From: Candidatus Kapaibacterium sp.
Lineage (GTDB): Bacteria; Bacteroidota; Ignavibacteria; Kapaibacteriales; UBA7675
NCBI GenBank assembly: GCA_028284775.1
Contig: JANQRB010000105.1
Coordinates: 1 to 64,000 of the forward strand
Direction: 5' to 3'
Length of the DNA: 64,000 nt
Position 1 is the first letter of the stretch, and every line of letters begins with the position of its first letter. The translations under genes and the position numbers were made by a program. Below are positions 7,486 through 16,719 of this stretch, piece after piece. The notes under the pieces are model-generated. The model did not search any database. It saw only the letters and a list, made by a program, of their open reading frames with translations, and was not told the DNA's origin.

Positions 7486-10233
7486 TCACGCCAGTCCCAG
7501 CTGAAAAGCGATACCGCCCGCCAGATCGGGAAAATCGATCAGCGGATTGCGATTACCCTGGACCGTAAAAATTGCCTGATTGCGATGCTGCTCATACAGC
7601 GATATCGGAAAGCGACGGTGCCAGCTCAGCAAGAGATTGAGTCCGGTCGTGTCGTAGTCATCGATCTGACGCGGATAGCGCAGCAGGAAGTAGAGTGTAG
7701 CGCGCGCGACAAGGCCCTTACCCGCTTCGGGTTCAAATCGTCGGTTTTCATACTTGCCGCAATCGTCGCGGACGGCTTCGAAGTCTTCATGCTCGGGCCG
7801 GTAATCGCTGAAATCGAAATAGGGATAGTTCGAGCGCGATGAATTACAGCGCGGCTCGCAGCTAAACAAATGGTGCAGGTCGCTTTTCATGGGATTGGCC
7901 TTGCTGAACCAGGACTGCGGAACCACGTGCTCGCAGTTAAACATCGTATCGGCTTCGATTGCCTCCAGCGCGGCGCGGCGGGCATCATCGCTCAGCCAGG
8001 CTTCCTCGTTTAACAGTCGCCGAATCGCCTCTTCGCGGCGACGTTCAAGTTCATACTCGCGCCGGATAACTTCGGCAGGATCCATCGCAGCGCCGTCGTA
8101 CACGCTCTTTAAATTACCGTCGGGCTGCAGATCCACCCAGGGATAGAGATGCGTGAGTCGCGCTGTTTTATAGCTGAGCTGGTTGCGATGGCTGGCGGCA
8201 AGCAGGGAGCTGAGCGCGCGAAATAGTGCCTGACCGTCATCTGTCTCCATTGCAATACCCGCATAATACTCGGCGACCGCCGCGGCATCCAGCTCGGCGT
8301 CATAATAGTTTTTGTCCGGTTCATCGGACTTGTCCTTAATTTTAAGCTTCACGAGCGCCTTGTCGCGCAAGTCGGCGTCGGATGTGCCGGGATTGCAATC
8401 GCAAGGGCAAGTCGCGCCGACGGCAGGGGATGAATTCAGCGGCGACTCGCGATAGATCAGGCGGGTCACGATCGGCACATGATCGGAGATGTCACGCGCA
8501 AAACCACGGAGGGAGCGGTCGAGCCTGATAATCGCGGCATCATCATCGGCAATCATGCCCAGCTGCGTGTCTTTGCTGACGATGATATGATCGATAAGCG
8601 AGCGATAGCGCGCGCCGATATAAGAAATAGCGTCGCCGGCCGCATCATCGGCCGTCAATGTGAAGAGGTCGGGCGCGGTAGTCAGGTCCGCCAGAACATT
8701 GCCGTCCAGCTGTTGATTGAAATCGCCGCCGAGAATCACCGGTTTCCGCTCCAGTTCCTGCAGTTCTTCGATGATTGCCGATAAGATGTTTGCGGCCATC
8801 CGGCGCCGTTCGCGACTTTGCTCGTCGCCAAAGGCCTTCAGGTGTACCACGATCATTAAAAACTCGATATCCTTGCCTTCTTCCTTAACGAGACAATCGG
8901 CAAAAAGAGGCTCGCGGCCGGCGGGAAAGGCCGATTTGCCGGAAGCTGTGCGCATTGCCAGGATCGATGCGTACTTCCTGTTAATGTCGCTGCGAACACG
9001 TACATCGGCGGTTTCGACATCATAAAGAATCGCCAGGTCCTGGCTGCCTTCGGCATCCAGATAGACAAAGTCCATGTTTTGTCCGCGATTGCGCAGCGCC
9101 GGTTTGAGTCTTTCGAGCGCCGCGGCCTCCACTTCCACCAGTCCCATCACGTCCATTGAGAGGCCGGCCAGGACCTCGGCGACATCGTTAAGCCGTTTGT
9201 CATCCACACGGTTGTTGAAGTGTTCGATATTCCAGAATCCGATATCGGCGAATTGTTTCGTACCGGCGTACGCAGGCAACTCAACTTCCCGCAAGTCGGC
9301 ATCGGAGTCGAGCAGGCCATACACATCAAAAAAGCCGAGGTAAGGCGAAGTATCAGAGACCGAGGCAAGCGCGCGGCCGGCCGACTCGCGCTGCTCGTTG
9401 TTTGAGCGCGACAATTTCAGCAAGCGATTGACGATGGCGGAGATCCGGATACCTTCGTTAATCGCATTCGTGGAGCTGGCCTTTTCGTACCAGCCGGCAT
9501 GATGCAGCGCCACCAACTCCCATTGATTGTTAAAAACGCTCGAACCGGATGATCCGGGCTCCGTATCGGTACGGTAGCGCAGCACCTTGTCATAGACATA
9601 CAGGACGTCGTTGTCCTGAATCGCAATCTCCTTCGGGCGACCATGCGGATGCTGAATGATGTTAACCGGCTCGCTGCGGGTTATGGTGGCGGGATTCCTG
9701 AGCAGCGGTATCGGTGCGATGTCTTCGATTCCGCTCGTATCACAGCCGATAATGCTGAAGTCGAGATCTTCCTGCGTGACAAAAAGACGATCGGGACGCA
9801 GAGCCACGCTGATACGTTCCTTGCCCTCCTCATAATCGAATTCAGCGAAACTCGTACGCGCTTCATCGATTGTTTCGACAACGTGATTGTTGGTCATCAG
9901 GAAACCTCTGCCGACCAGGAATCCCGTTCCATAGGAGCTGCTGGTAACGATCCTGCAGACGGCCCGGGCGCGCTGTGCACCCTCGTAAAGAAAGCCGACC
10001 GGCAAAAGATTGTTGCCCGCATGAATTTTTTCGTAGAATTGGCGTATCTCAACTTCCGCCGCGCGCCGCGCGTCTTCGTTGCCGTCCAGGCGATTACCGT
10101 CGAAGCCCTCATCCAGAACTTTGAGCGCCCGGCGTTTTACCAGGTTGTTAAATGTTTGCGGACTGAGCGGCTTAACATCACTGATTGCGTAGTGACGTCC
10201 GATTAAATGCAAGGAATCTTTTGAGCTATTCAC
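7486..10233 (-). CDS. Trypsin-like protease - EEP nuclease - endonuclease I fusion protein
   Basis: A 915-residue three-enzyme fusion. Residues ~80-260: trypsin/V8-like serine peptidase with GTGFLVGRG and the triad TNNHVV (His ~117), LDFSII (Asp ~157), GSSGSS (Ser ~230). Residues ~330-600: endonuclease/exonuclease/phosphatase fold (GFWNIEHF, VHLKAFGDEQSRERRRMA, GGDFNQQ, DHIIVSK, SDHVPIV). A Cys-rich linker (CPCDCNP) follows. Residues ~690-900: endonuclease I-type metal nuclease (EHVVPQSWF, DLHHLF, NSSRSNYPY). The start is the GTG at 10233, because AAAGGAG lies 6 bp upstream; an in-frame TTG at 10302 would put that site inside the gene. No signal peptide is visible, so it may act in the cytoplasm. 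Bacterial trypsin-nuclease fusions with a ββα-metal nuclease are known to me and are thought to act in biological conflict; two nuclease domains of different folds here is unusual. Function is inference. Confidence 0.88.
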   Translation of the reverse strand: MNSSKDSLHLIGRHYAISDVKPLSPQTFNNLVKRRALKVLDEGFDGNRLDGNEDARRAAEVEIRQFYEKIHAGNNLLPVGFLYEGAQRARAVCRIVTSSSYGTGFLVGRGFLMTNNHVVETIDEARTSFAEFDYEEGKERISVALRPDRLFVTQEDLDFSIIGCDTSGIEDIAPIPLLRNPATITRSEPVNIIQHPHGRPKEIAIQDNDVLYVYDKVLRYRTDTEPGSSGSSVFNNQWELVALHHAGWYEKASSTNAINEGIRISAIVNRLLKLSRSNNEQRESAGRALASVSDTSPYLGFFDVYGLLDSDADLREVELPAYAGTKQFADIGFWNIEHFNNRVDDKRLNDVAEVLAGLSMDVMGLVEVEAAALERLKPALRNRGQNMDFVYLDAEGSQDLAILYDVETADVRVRSDINRKYASILAMRTASGKSAFPAGREPLFADCLVKEEGKDIEFLMIVVHLKAFGDEQSRERRRMAANILSAIIEELQELERKPVILGGDFNQQLDGNVLADLTTAPDLFTLTADDAAGDAISYIGARYRSLIDHIIVSKDTQLGMIADDDAAIIRLDRSLRGFARDISDHVPIVTRLIYRESPLNSSPAVGATCPCDCNPGTSDADLRDKALVKLKIKDKSDEPDKNYYDAELDAAAVAEYYAGIAMETDDGQALFRALSSLLAASHRNQLSYKTARLTHLYPWVDLQPDGNLKSVYDGAAMDPAEVIRREYELERRREEAIRRLLNEEAWLSDDARRAALEAIEADTMFNCEHVVPQSWFSKANPMKSDLHHLFSCEPRCNSSRSNYPYFDFSDYRPEHEDFEAVRDDCGKYENRRFEPEAGKGLVARATLYFLLRYPRQIDDYDTTGLNLLLSWHRRFPISLYEQHRNQAIFTVQGNRNPLIDFPDLAGGIAFQLGLA

Positions 10234-10385
10234 TTGATTCTCCTTTGCTAGTCGTGCAATGAACTCCCCGCAAAAATTGATGGCGGCACGGGGAAGAATC
10301 AAAAAGTTAATTCAGAGCAAGCGACCCAGGACGATATCGAAAATGTCAACGGTAGTTTCTTCGGCGATGAACGTCCTGGGACAAG

Positions 10386-10404
10386 GCCTCTCGGCTCGAG
10401 AGGC
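10386..10404 (-). terminator. Perfect 8-bp hairpin downstream of the hydrolase gene
   Basis: GCCTCTCG (10386-10393), a 3-base loop and CGAGAGGC (10397-10404) form a perfect stem about 110 bp after the stop of the minus-strand hydrolase gene and about 150 bp before the start of the fusion gene. The minus strand has no U-tract after it, so it may be a Rho-independent terminator without U-run or a structured leader. Confidence 0.35.
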
Positions 10405-10513
10405 AAAATAGTAAATTGTACCCTGGCTCCTACGCAAAAAACTTCATTGTCTGCGATGAAGCAAAGAATTCGATCAGGTCGAACGTCGGAGGGACTAAGC
10501 TGCGCCCGGGCGC

Positions 10514-11464
10514 TCAGGCGCCAGACTGATGCACACGGAAGAGACTTTCAAGCAGATGCTCGCGCATCATCGCAAATGAGAATGTCCCGGAATAGTGCGC
10601 CCGGTTGACGGTTTTAACATCGATGTCTTCGTAACAGGAGCGTTGCGTGTCAAAACGCATCAGAGCGTCGTGGCTGGCAAGCAGGGGAAAGAGTTTAGTC
10701 CGGAGCGATCCGACGTCCGGAAAAACCGCATTTAGCCGTTCTTTTATGAGTCCTTCATTGCTCAGTGCCAGATCGGACAGCGCTTTGCGGTGCAGGGTAT
10801 CGAAGAATTCATCGCCAAGGCGCGTTCCGGCGAGCAGGGGGGCATACACGTCGGCCGAGCCGCGCTGGATACAATGCAGGTTGGCGATATAGCCGCCGAG
10901 GCTCATGCCCGCAACCATGACCCGCGCACTGTTACGCACTTTGCTTCGCAGCACCAGCTCGTCAATCAGGGCCACGGAGCTCGCCAGCATGGCGATCCAT
11001 TTACTAAGGGTGTCATTGTTGCGAAAGAATTCACCGACCGACCGGTGGTAGGGCGCTCGCACGGCGATCAGATTAAGCGGAAAATTCTGCCGGCGATAGG
11101 GAATTATCTGACGAAAGAGCGCATCAAAGGGAATTTCGAGCATGCCGTGATGATAGATAATCGTCGGAACGCTCTCACTCTTCCACTGAACGATTTTGAA
11201 GGCCGGTCGCAGCTCGCCGATCAGCGAATGAGTGCGCGGTTCCAGCAGACGCGCCGGGCGCAGCTCGGGCATGTGGATCGATACGGCATTCAGATGTTCG
11301 CGCAGCGAGGGCGAATCGACGCTGCCGCGAAAAAACTTGGGGGCGAGTGCGGCGGCAATTTCGATCACCGCCGTATCGAGGGCGCGATGGAGGTTCATAG
11401 AGCTCAGCTTGTTCAAAGCAGTGGATTTGCCTGTTCCGCCGTCGCCTGTCATAGTCTGTGGCAT
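10514..11464 (-). CDS. Alpha/beta-hydrolase fold protein with a Walker A-like N-terminus
   Basis: A 316-residue protein. Strand segment TIIYHHGMLEIPF (residues ~100) is the oxyanion region typical of alpha/beta hydrolases, and GMSLGG (Ser ~188) is the nucleophile elbow GxSxG. It has no signal peptide, so it is probably a cytoplasmic esterase, lipase or peptidase of unknown substrate. Oddly, residues 7-15 read GDGGTGKST, an exact match to the P-loop pattern GxxxxGK[ST], but there is no P-loop NTPase domain after it. If translation starts at the ATG encoding residue 23, the motif is not made at all. GAGGT lies about 10 bp before the ATG at 11464, which favours the longer form. It is upstream of and codirectional with the protease-nuclease gene, with a 280-bp gap. 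Confidence 0.75.
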   Translation of the reverse strand: MPQTMTGDGGTGKSTALNKLSSMNLHRALDTAVIEIAAALAPKFFRGSVDSPSLREHLNAVSIHMPELRPARLLEPRTHSLIGELRPAFKIVQWKSESVPTIIYHHGMLEIPFDALFRQIIPYRRQNFPLNLIAVRAPYHRSVGEFFRNNDTLSKWIAMLASSVALIDELVLRSKVRNSARVMVAGMSLGGYIANLHCIQRGSADVYAPLLAGTRLGDEFFDTLHRKALSDLALSNEGLIKERLNAVFPDVGSLRTKLFPLLASHDALMRFDTQRSCYEDIDVKTVNRAHYSGTFSFAMMREHLLESLFRVHQSGA

Positions 11465-11584
11465 GATGACATCTACCTCTATTTTGACAATTTGGGCCTG
11501 AATACGGACGACGAGCGCTTTCGTTGCATCCGGCGTCCCGGGACGAATCCGGGCGGCCTGACGTCATTGCTGTTTGCCGAATGG

Positions 11585-12316
11585 CTAGGGCACCTGCACC
11601 CTCACCGAGCGACTGAGCTGGAAGTCCAGCATCGTGCCTCGCGGCAGGCGAATCTCCTCGCCTTCGGTTATTAGTGAAACGCCCAATCCGACCGCGGCAC
11701 CGCGCGCCATTCCTTCCAGCGTTTCTTCCGCGAGAAGCCCGCCGATGATGGCGCCTACCACGACATTGCCCAGTGTGTTGTTATTGTCACTCAGACGAAA
11801 AGCGCCGCTGTAGATGGGGAATTCTCGGCCTCCGACTTCCAGCGTGCGCAGCTCCATCCGCAGGCGCGCCGATTGAAAGGCGGTCCCTGATTGCACCTGC
11901 ACCAACCGGCCACTGACAGCCGCGCCCGCCGGAGCAATAAGGAAGCCCGAACTTGTCTGCAGGGAGGAAGCCAGGACGGCGCGAAACTCGTCGCCGCTGC
12001 GACTACGATCGGTGCCGACCTCCGTCTGCAGACGCAGGGTGACAAAGCTGCCGGCCGGGATTATGACGGACGTAGCATCGCCGACTTCTTCCGGATCGCT
12101 GTTGCGAAGGGGCGCTTCGCCAAAATGGATGGCGCGAACCTTCTCGGTGAGATACACTCTGATGCGGCCTTCGTGTTCAAAACGGATGGCATGCTGTGAG
12201 CCGCCGATAAACTGACCTTCGATTCGCTCGCCGTCGTACATTTCCAGCACATCGCCGCGCAGCACGGCTGGTCCGGCGAGAATTAAGGCGAGCAAAAATC
12301 CAATTCGAACTATCAC
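11585..12316 (-). CDS. Exported protein with glycine-zipper-like segment, unknown function
   Basis: A 243-residue product starting at GTG 12316, chosen because AGGAGG lies 5 bp upstream and the signal peptide (IGFLLALILAGPAVLRG) follows at once; the longer frame to 12379 adds only unconvincing residues. After the signal peptide a short beta-rich module (LEMYDGERIEGQFIGG, RVYLTEKVRAIHFGE) resembles Sm-like or SH3-like repeats. Residues ~75-150 (IPAGSFVTLRLQTEVGT, GDEFRAVLASSL, IAPAGAAVSGRLVQV) match a periplasmic family seen in many environmental bacteria. Residues ~180-215 are rich in small residues (GNVVVGAIIGGLLA, ARGAAVGLGVSL), like a glycine zipper, then RLPRGTMLDFQLSRSV. An envelope role is likely; the exact role is unknown. 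Confidence 0.78.
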   Translation of the reverse strand: MIVRIGFLLALILAGPAVLRGDVLEMYDGERIEGQFIGGSQHAIRFEHEGRIRVYLTEKVRAIHFGEAPLRNSDPEEVGDATSVIIPAGSFVTLRLQTEVGTDRSRSGDEFRAVLASSLQTSSGFLIAPAGAAVSGRLVQVQSGTAFQSARLRMELRTLEVGGREFPIYSGAFRLSDNNNTLGNVVVGAIIGGLLAEETLEGMARGAAVGLGVSLITEGEEIRLPRGTMLDFQLSRSVRVQVP

Positions 12317-12508
12317 AGAATCCTCCTCGTGAATGTTAGCAGTTGTAGCGGTGACGAAGCCGTCTTGCGCGATAATCAATATACAGGCAAAGGGCTTTCG
12401 GAAGCAATGATCATCATCATTGAGCCGGTGATCGCCGATCGCGCCGCCGCTGCGAGATGATGTCAGGAGCGCCGCGGATCGTCGGCAGCGTCTGGCGGCG
12501 AATCCGCT

Positions 12509-13426
12509 TTAGCGCAGACAACAGCGCTTGTATTTTTCACCGCTGCCGCAAGGGCAGGGGGCGTTGCGACCTACACCCTTCCTGCGGCCCAGCAGTTTGC
12601 GAAAGCGCTCCGCCATATCCTGCTTGAAGACCTTAGACAGTGCCTTATACAGCTCAGGATGTTTTTGCTTCAGCAGCTTCGGCCGTTCGAAAAAGTACTC
12701 GCTGGCTACGGCAAAAAATTCCTGCCGGTTTGTTGCGCCGTAGGAGTTAATATCCGATTTGCGAGCTAAAATGTCCGCCGTTTTGCGCTGAATCATGTCA
12801 AGCCAGGGCAGGGCGGCCGGATTATCGATGAAGGCCGCCGGTATTCCGTCGATACTGCCGTCGGCCTTGTCCAGCAGATGAACGAATTCGTGGATTCCGA
12901 CATTCTTTTTGTCCCGCGCGTTGCTGAAACCCTGATGCAGCGCTGGTTTGGAAAGGATCATGACATTATTCATCACGCCCGTGCCCACCATTCCCAGCAC
13001 ATTGCATCCTTCGCCTTCCAGCCCGAAATCCATACTGAAGCTGGAAGGATAGAGCAGGACTTCATTCAGATTATCGTAATCCCATTCATCGAAACCGAAA
13101 ATGGGAATCACGGCGCTGGCGGCCACCAGCAAACGATCGCTGTCCGTCACTTCGGTCTTGATGCCCGTGATGCGCGTGTCGGCGAGAAACCATTGCACAT
13201 TGCCTTCAAAGCGCTCCTTGTCCGCTTCGTTAAGATTGCGGAAAAACTGCACCTTGTCATGGAGAATGCGACGCCAGGCATCCGGAAAGGGCTGTGAGAC
13301 AGTACGCCGACGAGCTCCTTTCCGACGAAAGCTCAATACGAAAGCCAGGGCGATGAAAATTGCAGCCGCAAGGAAAAATTCGATAAGGCACCTTTTGATC
13401 TTCCGTCCAAAAATCCGTGCATTCAC
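12509..13426 (-). CDS. mtfA: MtfA-like zinc metallopeptidase with C-terminal SEC-C motif
   Basis: A ~305-residue protein with an N-terminal membrane helix (residues ~10-30, FFLAAAIFIALAFVLSF). It then has the MtfA peptidase domain: FPDAWRRILHDKVQFFRNL at its start and the zinc-binding HEFVHLLDKADG (HExxH, near residue 180) with the typical DGIP and RQEFFAVASEYFFERP, which supplies the third ligand region. The last ~18 residues are a SEC-C zinc motif (GRNAPCPCGSGEKYKRCC), a fusion seen in many MtfA proteins outside enterobacteria. E. coli MtfA binds the repressor Mlc and so affects glucose PTS expression; whether that role holds here is unknown. The start is uncertain: GTG 13426 or TTG 13438, neither with a clear ribosome site. 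Confidence 0.9.
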   Translation of the reverse strand: MNARIFGRKIKRCLIEFFLAAAIFIALAFVLSFRRKGARRRTVSQPFPDAWRRILHDKVQFFRNLNEADKERFEGNVQWFLADTRITGIKTEVTDSDRLLVAASAVIPIFGFDEWDYDNLNEVLLYPSSFSMDFGLEGEGCNVLGMVGTGVMNNVMILSKPALHQGFSNARDKKNVGIHEFVHLLDKADGSIDGIPAAFIDNPAALPWLDMIQRKTADILARKSDINSYGATNRQEFFAVASEYFFERPKLLKQKHPELYKALSKVFKQDMAERFRKLLGRRKGVGRNAPCPCGSGEKYKRCCLR

Positions 13427-14325
13427 TAGGCCGGCCAAAATTGCACAGACGCGCAGGAATTGCCAAATCCAGCAAGAGCCTAATCAACCGCAATGAATGG
13501 CCGCAAGCCCATAACAGGGAGTTGGATCCTCTATGTTGATTTGTCGCGTCGAATTAAAAAACATAGGGAATTTGGCCCTCGAATAGCGGTTAGATTTTGA
13601 CGAGGCATAAACAACCGCTCTTAACGGATCACTTGCAAAAATTGCCAGCGAATTCGCATAATTCTATTGACAAAACAGAGCGAAATGATTATATTCGTCC
13701 GCCATTTGTTATTGCTACTTAATTTAAACTGCTCTTATCTAACCCTTACCTCAATTGGGATATATTTATCCTTTGTTGATCGATTATTATTGTTCGAACG
13801 ACAAAGAGATAATTCCAATCTTAGCACAGGCATTTGTTTAATGTTTCGACAATCAATTTAATCGGGCGCTGGATAACAAGCTGCTTGCTTTTAATCTCTG
13901 CAATGAATGTTAAGTCATCGGCAGGATCGAAACCAAGGACGAGCTCCGGCCCCTGATAAGAAATGTCGAACTTGCATGTGTTTATTAGTTTTGCAGTCGC
14001 TTGCAGCAAGTTCATGAGCGCAGGACGGGCATTCCACCCTTAAGTGTTCCGTCGCACTGATGAGAGATGTTGCAGGGCGGGCTCGAGTGATTTTATCACT
14101 TGGGTGCTTTTTTGTCACCTTAGTATTGACCACATACCCACTTGCCCGGCTCGGCTGATCACTTCCTGTCTCTAAACATGTAAGTGATCGCAAGGTTTTG
14201 CGCGCCCCATTCAAAGATAATGCCTGCTATCAAGCATCCTTGTGCCTGAAAGGGCAATAGATCATTCTGTGCTATCTACAACAAACGAATTTAACCATAA
14301 TGCTAAAACAGCGGGAGGGTGAGTT
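13427..14325. other. AT-rich intergenic region without a confident gene
   Basis: About 900 bp of lower-GC sequence between divergent genes. A 64-codon minus-strand frame at 13821-14015 (ISYQGPELVLGF, FIAEIKSKQLVIQRPIKLI) has a protein-like pattern of strands and could be a small gene or the remnant of one, but it has no ribosome site. I see no RNA gene or mobile element here. Confidence 0.45.
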
Positions 14326-15117
14326 ATGCCCCTATTCATAAGGGACGTGTCAGTCCTTAGACGATTCTGGATGTATTCCATGTTTATCATCGCTGCCGGC
14401 TTTATCCATCTACAGGACTGTATGGCGGATGGCGAGATTCCCGACATCAAGATTGTTGGCGGGAGTCGCTGCTTCTTCGGTGAAGTCGGACCGACAAAGC
14501 TGGAGCGTGAGGTTAAGATTGTCAATCTTGGTCGGGACACCCTCAGGATACTTGAAATAAGCAGTTCCTGCGGATGTACGCTGGCGCCGATCGACAGGGA
14601 AGAAATTCCGATGGGGGATACCGCGACACTCAGCGTATCGATCGACCTTCGTAAAAAGGACGGTCCAACCGAGCAATATGTTAATATTAAAACAAACCGC
14701 GATTCAACAAAGGCTGTAAAGCTGGACTTTGTGGCTTTGGTAGTCCGCGATTTGACCGTTAGTCCGCGCAACTTTCCCACAAAGCTCAATCTGATGCCTG
14801 GAGCCGAAGCGACAAGCTCGATCATGATTCACAATACGGGCCAGGATACGATCTATCTGCAACAGCCGGTAGCAGCAATCGAGGGACTGACTGTGGAGTT
14901 TGCGACTTTCGACGGCAATCCGCTCTTACCTGGCGGAACGGCGACAATCCAGGCCAAACTCGTTGGTTTGTCAGCAGGCTTTAAGGCCGGAATCGTATCC
15001 ATCGCATCGTCAAGCAAGTTTGTACCCACTTTGAGCTCCATGCTTGCAGCGGGCATTACCGATTCTGAGGAAAATAGCAGGCCGGACGGTAAACAGGGCA
15101 TGCTGCGGCCTGAATAA
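14326..15117 (+). CDS. Exported DUF1573-family protein, first gene of a secreted-protein operon
   Basis: A 263-residue protein with a hydrophobic leader (FWMYSMFIIAAGFIHL) and a DUF1573 domain at residues ~45-125: EVKIVNLGRDTLRILEI, then the hallmark SSCGCT and later GDTATLSVSIDL. DUF1573 is an Ig-like (ASPM/SPD-2/hydin-type) fold common in Bacteroidota envelope proteins; its function is not established. A second Ig-like half follows (MIHNTGQDTIYLQQPV). GGGAGG lies 7 bp before the ATG. Three codirectional genes follow at gaps of 56, 61 and 63 bp, suggesting one transcript of exported proteins. Confidence 0.85.
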   Translation: MPLFIRDVSVLRRFWMYSMFIIAAGFIHLQDCMADGEIPDIKIVGGSRCFFGEVGPTKLEREVKIVNLGRDTLRILEISSSCGCTLAPIDREEIPMGDTATLSVSIDLRKKDGPTEQYVNIKTNRDSTKAVKLDFVALVVRDLTVSPRNFPTKLNLMPGAEATSSIMIHNTGQDTIYLQQPVAAIEGLTVEFATFDGNPLLPGGTATIQAKLVGLSAGFKAGIVSIASSSKFVPTLSSMLAAGITDSEENSRPDGKQGMLRPE

Positions 15118-15173
15118 GGCCGGATACTATCGCAACACTTTTTAGCAACAATCATTTTTCGGAGGAACCCCGA

Positions 15174-15872
15174 ATGTTAATTCGAACAGCTATTTTAATG
15201 GCATTCGCTATACTAATTGTCATCGTCATACCGGCACGTGGTCAAACAGCCGACAATGACTGTCCACCCCATGGCGCCGAGTGTGATGGAATCGAAGTAA
15301 CCGAAACACGAACCTTTGAAATGTATACGCCACATTGCACTTTCGAAGCTGAATACACCAGAAAGAATTGTAATGATGGATCGTTTCAGCTGGTGTTAAT
15401 TGGTATTACGGCAATCGACGGCTGTAGCGGTTTTAGCTCGCTGGAAATCGACGGCCTTTCACTGAACACATTCATCGAAATTGCCCAACTGGCGATAATT
15501 CAACAGCTTGTACAAACTGGCGAACCATGGGCCGGACAAATGGCAGATTGTGATGCAACAGCAACGGTTGTTCAATTCTACTCAGCCAATTGCTGGGTGT
15601 GGCAGAAGTGTAGCTATGACATAACGGGTGCAACGCCGGTATGCGACACACCGCCTCAGCCACAGGTGCCGCCGACTAACAAAATCGATATCTGGAAGTG
15701 GCACGACTGCGGCCGTACCTGCTGCAAACGCACATACGAAGTCTGTCGTAATCCTCTACCCGTGGAAGGCAACGGCCCCCAAACCATCGAAATACGCGGT
15801 ATGACTGTTCAGAAAATTTCCGATTGTACACTCAAGGACAACTTCCAGAAAGCCTGTTCCGATGGCTGTTGA
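15174..15872 (+). CDS. Cysteine-rich secreted protein (paralogue A)
   Basis: A 232-residue protein with a signal peptide (residues 1-23, ending RGQTA). The mature part has about 17 cysteines, a composition typical of disulfide-stabilised extracellular proteins. It shares with the gene at 16720 the blocks DCPP near the N-terminus, FIEIAQLAIIQ, VVQFYSANCWVWQKC, a Pro-rich linker, CGRTCCKRTYEVC and a KACSDGC C-terminus. I do not recognise the family. There is no sorting domain at its end, unlike its neighbour at 15934. GGAGGA lies 8 bp before the ATG. It may form a surface complex with the other products of this operon. Confidence 0.8.
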   Translation: MLIRTAILMAFAILIVIVIPARGQTADNDCPPHGAECDGIEVTETRTFEMYTPHCTFEAEYTRKNCNDGSFQLVLIGITAIDGCSGFSSLEIDGLSLNTFIEIAQLAIIQQLVQTGEPWAGQMADCDATATVVQFYSANCWVWQKCSYDITGATPVCDTPPQPQVPPTNKIDIWKWHDCGRTCCKRTYEVCRNPLPVEGNGPQTIEIRGMTVQKISDCTLKDNFQKACSDGC

Positions 15873-15933
15873 TGAGACAATCAGATAATCATAGTTTATT
15901 ACAACAATCTATCTAATACTGGAAACCAACAAG

Positions 15934-16656
15934 ATGAGAAATTCACTTTTTGCGCTATTGACAGTTTTGCTGGTCGCCGCTGTACCGTCGAGCGGGCAGA
16001 CAATGTTTCATGACGCAGATGCTTCGCTGCGCGCGAGTCGCGACGACGTCAAAGTCGGAGCTTCTCAACAGCTCACAACAACGAGCGTCGAGCAAGCTAT
16101 CATTGAATACAAACGGGAGGATGGCTCGGTCTATCGTTCCTATAATGGCGGTAAAACATGGACCATTAAATCAAAGAGCGCTAACTACGAGGCCTGGGAA
16201 CCGGCAATTAAACACAAGGTCGAATCATTTCTGCTGTATACGAAAATTGACGGCAGCCGCAGAATCAGTCGGGATGGCGGAGCGACCTGGGAGTCGTTCG
16301 GATCCGGCAGTTCAGCATCTCGCAATAATTCGCAGTTGGCTCAGCCTGCTCCAGACGACATTGACAAAGTCATCAGCGCGGGAACATTCGGCAAAGCTAC
16401 CATCATCAAAATTTTCCCGCAGCCCAGTCGTAATTACACGATTATTCATTATCACGTGTCAGACCCGACCTCGGTGCATATAGCCATTCACGCCCTCCAG
16501 GGAACAGAGATTCTTCCGCTTGTTAACAGCGAGCAAACGGCAGTTGGCGATCATCGTATTGCTGTGGATACTCGCTCGATTGAACCGGGTATCTATTATG
16601 TCCGTTTAACGGCCGAGGGCAGCGTCAGCTACCGCAAAATATTGATTGGATACTGA
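15934..16656 (+). CDS. Asp-box (BNR-like) protein with type IX secretion sorting domain
   Basis: A 240-residue protein with a signal peptide (FALLTVLLVAAVPSSGQ). Two Asp-box-like turns are visible at residues ~67-76 (YNGGKTW) and ~108-117 (SRDGGATW), as in sialidase-type propellers, but there are too few for a full propeller. Residues ~155-240 form a Por-type sorting domain (KIFPQPSRNYTIIHYHV to SYRKILIGY). It lies between the two Cys-rich paralogues in a tight gene run, so the three are probably made and exported together. Enzymatic activity is unlikely at this size. Confidence 0.8.
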   Translation: MRNSLFALLTVLLVAAVPSSGQTMFHDADASLRASRDDVKVGASQQLTTTSVEQAIIEYKREDGSVYRSYNGGKTWTIKSKSANYEAWEPAIKHKVESFLLYTKIDGSRRISRDGGATWESFGSGSSASRNNSQLAQPAPDDIDKVISAGTFGKATIIKIFPQPSRNYTIIHYHVSDPTSVHIAIHALQGTEILPLVNSEQTAVGDHRIAVDTRSIEPGIYYVRLTAEGSVSYRKILIGY

Positions 16657-16719
16657 CACATTCTCAATTTTTTTTGTTTCTATTTCGCAAAGCATGTAAC
16701 TATGAATGGAGCATATATT

